Of a stretch of DNA of 27,245 bases, positions 21,118-27,245 are shown in pieces (position 1 is the first letter of the stretch; the number at the start of each line of letters is the position of its first letter). The notes beneath the pieces are model-generated. The model searched no databases and was not told where the DNA came from. It worked only from the letters and a program-made list of their open reading frames with translations. The stretch lies in NCBI RefSeq assembly GCF_000275845.1, contig NW_006766884.1:82754-109998 (forward strand), in the 5' to 3' direction. A program made the translations under genes and the position numbers. The stretch is from Dichomitus squalens LYAD-421 SS1 (taxonomy: Eukaryota; Basidiomycota; Agaricomycetes; Polyporales; Polyporaceae).

Positions 21118-23577
21118 ATGTCCCCCGACCCCCGCACCCCCGCACCCGCCTACGACGATGCTGAAAAGGGCACTCTCGACCAGGTCAATGTCTACCCTGT
21201 CGACAAGAAGCCCCTCAGCTTCCCTGCGGACGAGAAGAAGGATATCTTTCCTGATGAGAAGAAGGCGCTCGCCCCCTTCACCGCACCTGCGACAAAGCAG
21301 GATCCCTTCGCGTCGATGAAAGCGACTGGAAAGAAGAAGCCGGCGTCCAAGGCCACCATCGTCAAGCTTTGGTACAACACATATCGGTGGGTGGCCTTCG
21401 ACCTCCTGATACCGCACATATACTCACATCTATGATAGCAAACTCTTCACTATTGCCTTCTCGATTAATATGATCATGTTCGGCTTCGCCGTCTCCGGCC
21501 ATTGGCCATACGCACGAAAGTTCGCTGGCGCGTTCGCTGTTGCCAACTTCAACTTCTCCATCCTCATGCGCAACGAAATCTTCGGCCGATGTCTATACTT
21601 GATCGTCAACACACTGTTTGCGAAGGTATGTTCAAAGTCCAAAAAACGCAATCCAACCGCTAATTGTCTTGTTTAGTGGACTCCTCTGTGGTGGCGTCTC
21701 GGTTGCACCTCCGTCCTACAGGTAAAAGTGTGATGGTCATTGTTGTGGGTTGAGTATCACTGACAGCGCTCTCTTCAGCATCTCGGTGGTATCCACTCCG
21801 GTTGCGCCATCTCCGGCATTATCTGGTTGACATTCAAGGTGGTCTTGACATACGAGAACCACCTAAGCGAGAACAACGCCATCCTCGCCCTCGGGCTGTT
21901 GACTAACGTCGCCGTCGTCGTCACCGCAATCTCGGCATTCCCGTGGGTGCGCAACACTCACCATAAGTAAGCCTGCCCTGCATTTCTGCGTCTGCCGCCG
22001 CCTAATTCATCTGCCGCAGCGTGTTCGAGCGGCACCACCGCTTCGTCGGTTGGACTGCGCTGTTGATGACTTGTATGTGACTCCTCTCGCACAGCCGTGG
22101 GCTTGGCTGAAGATTTTTTTCACAGGGGCATTCACGATCATGGGCGACATTTACGACACGAAGACGAGGCAGTGGGTTCCCGATGGCCGCCATCTGGTCC
22201 GCCAGCAGGACTTCTGGTATGTCATGGGCATGACGACTTGGATTGTCCTCCCCTGGATCTGCACGCGCGAGGTTCCCGTCGACATCGAGCTGGTGATTAG
22301 TTCTCGTAATGCCTGTCACAGTAAACGCTGACGCGTCCTGATCCTGTCAGCCGTCACCCAAGGTAGCCATTGTACGCTTCCGCCGTGGGATGCAGCAGGG
22401 ATTGCTCGGCCGCATTAGTCGTAGCGCTGTGAAGGAGTACCACGCTTTTGGTATCATTTCGTATGTGCCTTACTCTCACTCCCTTGTTTGCATGGCACCC
22501 TGGGCTGACGACTACTGCGTTTAGGGAGGGCACACATGCGAAGTACCACTACATGATCTGTGGTGTGCAAGGTTCGTCACGCCGTGTCCTCACGCTCCAA
22601 AAGCAGCTGCCGAGACCTCTCCTTTCGTAGGTGACTTCACACGCAGCCTCGTTAACGACCCACCTCGGACGCTTTGGACGCGTGAACTGAAGGTATGTAG
22701 TCCGTCGCAGATCACTCTGCAGGTGATTCATTTTGCTGTTATACCAGTTCGCCGGTGTGTCCAACACCTCCACCCTGTACAAGCGTGGTATCCGTATCTG
22801 CACGGGTACCGGAATCGGCGCCGCCCTGTCGACATGTATCCAATCGCCTTACTGGTGCGTCCTCGTTCACACATGTGTGCTGCGGGAACAGTCTATCTGA
22901 AACTTCTCCTCGACCGCGTGCGCGTACCTGTGCGACTCTATGTACCAATCTAGGTATCTGATCTGGATCGGTACGTCCCTGCTTCCCTCGCTGCGGAGTC
23001 GAAGAGGCCGAGATTGACTTTTGCTCCGTTCCTTCTTTTCTGCTTGCGCCACGGCTCCGTGTGGTCCGCGCCCGCGTGTGTAAAAACAGGCTCCGACCAA
23101 GAGAAGACGTTCGGCCCGACGATCAGCGGCCTTATCCATCGACACATTGAGCCTGAGCGGCTGCTGCTCTGGGACTCGAAGGTGCGCGGTGGGCGTCCCG
23201 ACACTATGAAGATCCTGAAGCAGGTCTACCATGACTGGAATGCCGAAGGTACGCGGATACCGTGCGCCTCGCTCGCTGTCGTTCTTCAAACGCTAACGCG
23301 GCGCTCCGTTCACGCAGTCGTGTTCATCACTTCCAACTACATCGGAAACTCGGAGATGATGGAGGTGCGTGTCCGAGATCAGGAGCCTTTAGCCCGTCAC
23401 ACACGGCGCAGCTGTGTAGACGGTAGTAGAGCTTGGCATACTCACGTCGCGTCGTTTCGCAGGGATGCAAAGAAGCTGGTATCCCGTGCTTCGGTACGCT
23501 TTGGGATTTCGTGAGTACTTTCGCGGCGTATACGTCTATAGGCGCGGAAAGTGACGGCTGCTATTCTCCCACAGTGA
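21118..23577 (+). CDS. TmpA-family transmembrane flavoprotein/reductase
   Basis: Fifteen exons: 21118-21386, 21439-21625, 21677-21721, 21779-21966, 22020-22072, 22126-22292, 22351-22460, 22525-22571, 22631-22692, 22748-22854, 22954-22970, 23090-23248, 23318-23364, 23463-23510 and a final exon supplying only TGA (23575-23577); 502 residues. Residues 1-80 are a Pro/Lys-rich cytosolic tail. Several hydrophobic helices follow (KLFTIAFSINMIMFGFAV, CAISGIIWLTFKVVL, LTNVAVVVTAISAF, TTWIVLPWI) with paired histidines (HLGGIHSG, THHNVFERHHRF) that resemble haem-ligand positions of ferric-reductase-like proteins. The C-terminal half is ferredoxin-reductase-like: EYHAFGII, then a nucleotide-binding CTGTGIGAALS, then the family ending SNYIGNSEMMEGCKEAG and GTLWDF. 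The relative I recall is Aspergillus nidulans TmpA, a developmental regulator, also related to the C-terminal membrane part of some NRPS-like proteins. Substrate is unknown. Without the last splice the frame would run to 23636. Confidence 0.88.
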
Positions 23578-24229
23578 ACGTGTCGTACACGTCTCTCGCA
23601 TCTACGCCGTACTCTCGTGGTAATAGACGGCGATGAACTATCTGGTTGGGCGCTGGTCTCTCTGTACATACTCCTAACATTAACATTGTGTATCCCCAAT
23701 GTCATCCCCCACATACGCTGCATGTCTCATTACTTTATTCTGCATACAATAGAGTTCCGATGTTATTTCACCTCCGAGCGAGTCGGGACGTCATCGCCCT
23801 AGTGCGACGATGGCTGATGCCAGTTAGGCGCAATACCCACGAATGACAAGATATGGAGGTACAGCTGTCTAAAGCCATGTAGGGCGGGTTATCTGTACAG
23901 ACCCGGCGCGATTGTATGGGGTGCTGGCGCAGTCTGTAGGGTGTGTTGGAACATAGCCCCAGATGTACATGTCATCTCACACCGGATACGGTTTACGCAA
24001 GTACCGGCACCAAGCCTGGGATGCCTGCGAACACGTTGGGGGTTGGGGAATGGACAGGAGAAAGAAGGTCTTGGCGGTCTGTGCTATATCGAACAAAAAT
24101 CATCCTACAACAACACCCGAGTCATATCTATAGAAGGTCACTATTGCGATAACCGCCTAGTGCAAGGCAAGACTAGTACACATGCATTCCTCGGCGCCCT
24201 GCAGACATCGTCTGTAGCTGTTTCAGGGG
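23578..24229. other. Intergenic between two converging genes
   Basis: The TmpA-like gene (+) and the exonuclease gene (-) end toward each other with 652 nt between stops. No gene, repeat or RNA was recognised. Both 3' UTRs must lie here. Confidence 0.5.
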
Positions 24230-26125
24230 CTAAGAATAATACTCTTCGAGAACCTTCCCTCTCTTGCCCATCCAGGGCCATCGTCGATTGGGATTGATAG
24301 CGGTATTGGGCTCCAGTCTCCAGCCACGCCTAGCAAGTTCGATGACAAGTCTGCAGATGTTCCGGGTGTCCTAGAGTAGAGCGCCATGCACGATGTGGGT
24401 CAGTCTGACAGGTGTCGCAACGCTGAGATCCGGGGCTGGACTCACATCGATGCCGCTGTGCTGCCGTCCCACGAACGGTTCCAAGCCAAGCGCGTGCAGC
24501 TGGCGGGGTATGGGGAACGTCATTCTCCTGGGGAGAGGAAATGCGCCAACCTGTAACGCAGCGGTCAGCAAGAGCTTGATAAACAGAGATTTAGCCGCAC
24601 GTTCACCTGTCGCCGTTCCACTGCGGCTGCCGTGTTGGCATCATGCCACTCCCCCACTACTCTGCGTACGTCCATGACGTCCCCACTTAGCCAGGCCGGA
24701 ACTGGGATCTGCCGTTCGACCGCCGCATTACCCCACAATCAGTATTGCATCCCCGCTCGGCATCGTGTGACTGACCTTGGAGATGAAACATTGCTTCACC
24801 ACAAAGTCTCGAATGTCGTATGGGCCATCGCTGCAGAAGCAGAATCGCGCTAGGCGATGCCCGGCTTCATCGAGGAGCTCGTGCTCCTCAAGGAACTTCC
24901 GGAAGTCTTGCAGCACCTCAGGAAAGGTGGACGCCGAGTCCACTTGCTCCTGCAAGACGTACGCGCAAGTGTCAGAAGCGATATGAGCTCGACTAATAAT
25001 AGTGAAGAATTGTCATGAGCTTTGGAGGGTCCAAGCCCAATCCATACACATGACGTGGTGGGCCGGCAGTCAATCAGGGCTCTGGCTTTATAATGAAGCT
25101 CTCCAAGGCATTGACCACACGTAAAACATCACTAGCATGAGAGCAGCGTAGACGAAGGAGGACGGCGCCACGCCATGGGTACTCCTCAGGATGCTTCTAT
25201 GACGGGAAGTCCCGCCCGTGGCGTGCGGCTCGACAACTTCAGCTTTAGGCACACCATGTTTCTTAGAATATTTCTGATACGAGACATGGTAGGACGGATT
25301 GCATGGCGCACGTTGGGCGAGTATGTGGTGCGAATGACGAATGCGGCGCAGGCGTCCAACGAATAGGCTAGTACCCTGTAAGGCAGAGCACCGGGCATCC
25401 GGAGAGTCGAGATCTCTACAGAGGACACAGGGCTTGGTAGACACGGCAGACTAACCTGCGTTATACCTGTTAGAGCTTGGCAGAATTCCGAAAGCTGAGG
25501 CCGCCATGTGGGCCGCACAAAGCTGCGGAACTCCGCGACAATCTCGAGCTCGCGCGTCTTGCCTTTCACGTTCGCATCCTTCCACCGTAGCAGGCACACG
25601 GGCCATTCCTGTGGGATATGGGGCGCATAAGAGACGCATGTTCAGTGTATGCATGCGAATGCGAAAGATACAGAGACTCACGATGATTTCGTTCGGATAT
25701 GCAAAGTCTGATCCCTCAACGCAGGTCGCCTCCACGTCCAACACGAGGAAGGCATCATATACCTGCTTTAGACGTTTGCCCATCCTGAGGCCTTCGTCTC
25801 CGCTCGTTCCGGACTCGTGGTTCGCTTGTGCGTTTGCTCTCTTCGAGCTTGGCCGAGGTGCGGGGCCCTGCTCGCCACAGTCGCTATTGCTGGGACGAAG
25901 GCTTCGGGCGCGAGTCTTGAGACGTTTGCGAGAAGTGGACGTCTCGGGGCTTGTCTTCTCTTCACACGACTGTCCATCTGTGTGTAGACGCCGCCTACGA
26001 ATGATAAGACAGGAGACGACTACCACGGCGGCGGTGAGGAGCAAGACGGACCCGACAGAGGCAGGAGGCCCGTCGAGTGCAAGGGTTGGCCAAGACATGG
26101 CATGAAGTGAGGAGAGCGACAGCAT
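24230..26125 (-). CDS. ERI1-like DEDDh 3'-5' exoribonuclease with predicted N-terminal membrane anchor
   Basis: Six exons (26125-25682, 25608-25456, 24949-24776, 24708-24607, 24550-24446, 24370-24230) give 372 residues. All catalytic positions of the DEDDh family are present: D130 and E132 in LDVEATC, D240 in CSDGPYD, H322 in GRQHSGID and D327 after the last junction. Other ERI1-type blocks are YPNEIIEWPV, SFVRPTWRPQLSEFC, LTGITQ, SASTFPEVL and RQLHALGLEPF. The family trims RNA 3' ends (histone mRNA, 5.8S rRNA, small RNAs). A SAP domain, present in ERI1 of animals and S. pombe, is absent. Instead residues 24-42 are a hydrophobic helix followed by RRRR, a likely signal anchor, then a basic disordered region (KRLKTRARSLR). 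Start: ATG at 26125 is the first in frame; Met10 is an alternative that keeps the helix. Intron 2 is 506 nt, long for this window. Confidence 0.9.
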
Positions 26126-27245
26126 GCTGCAGAAGAGCTGAAACACTGTCTCCTCTACCTCAGCAGGCCGGTTCTCAGGGTCCGAAGTCGTTCAGGGATG
26201 ACGAGGGGTTAAAAGAAGCTCAGCACAAAAGGTAGTTTATAGTTGACCCATTCTGGGCTTTGTGGACTAGCGCACCAAGGTCACACAGAGGCATCTGCAG
26301 AGAAGGTGCGGAAGAGAATTGCAAGATATGTTGTGCATTTTCTTGATGGGCCGAATCATAAACCGCCATAGGAGCTTCATAGGCGCTCCGATGCACGTGG
26401 CTTCCAAGGCTCCTCACTTGAGCTACAGCGGTTTTCAAATGACTTGTCGTTTGGGCGCCGACAAATGCGCGCGCCACACCTGCGTCCGACGCCCACTGAT
26501 GCCTCCCTTGTGGACCTTCGACCGACCATATTTCCTCGTCCGCTGCACCAATTTACTTGCTTGTTGCAGATCCCTATTCTTTGAGCTTCCCCGCACATGC
26601 ACATATCGAATTCGTAGCAGGCTACAATGCTCCTGTCGCGCGAGACGCAGTTCGCGTCTCCTGCACTCCCTCCAAAGTTCGGACAACACAATTCACGAAT
26701 AGGCATGGTTGTCTCTTCCGGAAACCATCGGATTCACGAGGGTATGGTACCATTAAGTGGAGGATGTGAGAGGTCTGTGATCTTTTGGGAATCTCATTCT
26801 GCACACAAGCGGCCTGGGGGCAGCCACCCTGCGTGTTGTCTGGCTCTCTCGTCATGTGCTCGTATGCGTCATACTTCGTGAGTACTACAACATGTAGATG
26901 CCCCGGTAGTCCTATGCAGCATTGGAGGACATGTATCGTTACTATGGGACTGCTGGAGAGGACAGGAGAGGACGCTAGCCAAGATGTGTGCTACACTACT
27001 GTCATTAAGAATAATATCATTGGGGGTGTGCGCGCAGGCATACAGCAAAGGTATAGAACATGAGTGGAACTGATCTTTGGGGAATTTGATGATGTATGGT
27101 GGGGTGGCTTATGAGGCACATGCAGGTAGTCCGCATAGAAGCGGGGAGACGTGGAAAAAGAGAAACTCACCGTGCTCTGCATACTCTGCGCCACTTACCA
27201 CCCACTTCCTATGCAATCCTCAAGTGTCACCATGCAGTACAAGGC
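26126..27245. other. Right-edge stretch without a confident gene
   Basis: The first few hundred bases should be the promoter of the exonuclease gene. Open frames of 67-127 codons occur on both strands (for example 26319-26702 +, 26991-27194 -), without recognisable motifs. On the minus strand, donor-like GTAAGT (27198-27193) and GTGAGT near 27170 follow a short open stretch that reaches the window end. These could belong to a gene entering from the right. The evidence is too thin to annotate it. Confidence 0.4.

Noticed and set aside
25506..26105. 199-codon + strand frame
   Set aside because: It is antisense to exons 1-2 of the ERI1-like gene, whose catalytic motifs are on the other strand.
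27165..27245. Possible exon of a minus-strand gene entering from the right edge
   Set aside because: Only donor-like sites and a short open stretch are visible; no protein family can be recognised from so few codons.

Overview
The window looks like nuclear DNA of a basidiomycete fungus, probably a wood-decay agaricomycete. The evidence is multi-exon genes with mostly 48-135 nt introns, donors of the GTGCGT/GTACGT/GTGAGT type, CTRAY-like branch points close to YAG acceptors, GC-rich coding sequence, and proteins typical of fungi (APC3/Cdc27, CCT1, Mog1, Ndc80, a TmpA-family membrane flavoprotein, an ERI1-type exonuclease). All gene models below were spliced by hand. Every multi-exon model keeps an open reading frame across all junctions.

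Layout, left to right: (1) 1-1966, no confident gene. (2) 1967-3132 (-), an acidic conserved-looking protein of unknown function. (3) 3620-7880 (-), CDC27/APC3 in eight exons, with an unusually long fifth intron (4452-5626). (4) 8277-10393 (-), TCP1/CCT1, chaperonin alpha subunit, eight exons. (5) 11107-11798 (-), a small Ser/Pro-rich unknown protein. (6) 12383-14311 (+), a MIT-domain plus coiled-coil protein resembling ATG38/NRBF2. (7) 15300-15974 (-), MOG1, and 16230-18923 (+), NDC80, which diverge from a 255 bp shared promoter. (8) 18924-21117, a 2.2 kb gap without a confident gene. (9) 21118-23577 (+), a TmpA-like transmembrane reductase with 15 exons. (10) 24230-26125 (-), an ERI1-like DEDDh 3'-5' exonuclease with a predicted N-terminal membrane anchor. 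(11) 26126-27245, no confident gene.

Functionally, four neighbours concern cell division or proteins used in it. CDC27 is a TPR scaffold of the anaphase-promoting complex. CCT folds WD40 activators of that complex, as well as actin and tubulin. NDC80 is the microtubule-binding kinetochore subunit. MOG1 acts on Ran. The proximity may be chance. The remaining genes point to autophagy (MIT protein), development or redox signalling (TmpA family) and RNA turnover (exonuclease).

I found no CRISPR array, rRNA, convincing tRNA, recognisable transposase or reverse transcriptase. I did not find a clear new multi-gene system. The most unusual items are the oversized CDC27 intron, the membrane-anchored exonuclease, the non-YAG acceptor in CCT1, and the uncharacterised acidic protein with its short 5' exon.
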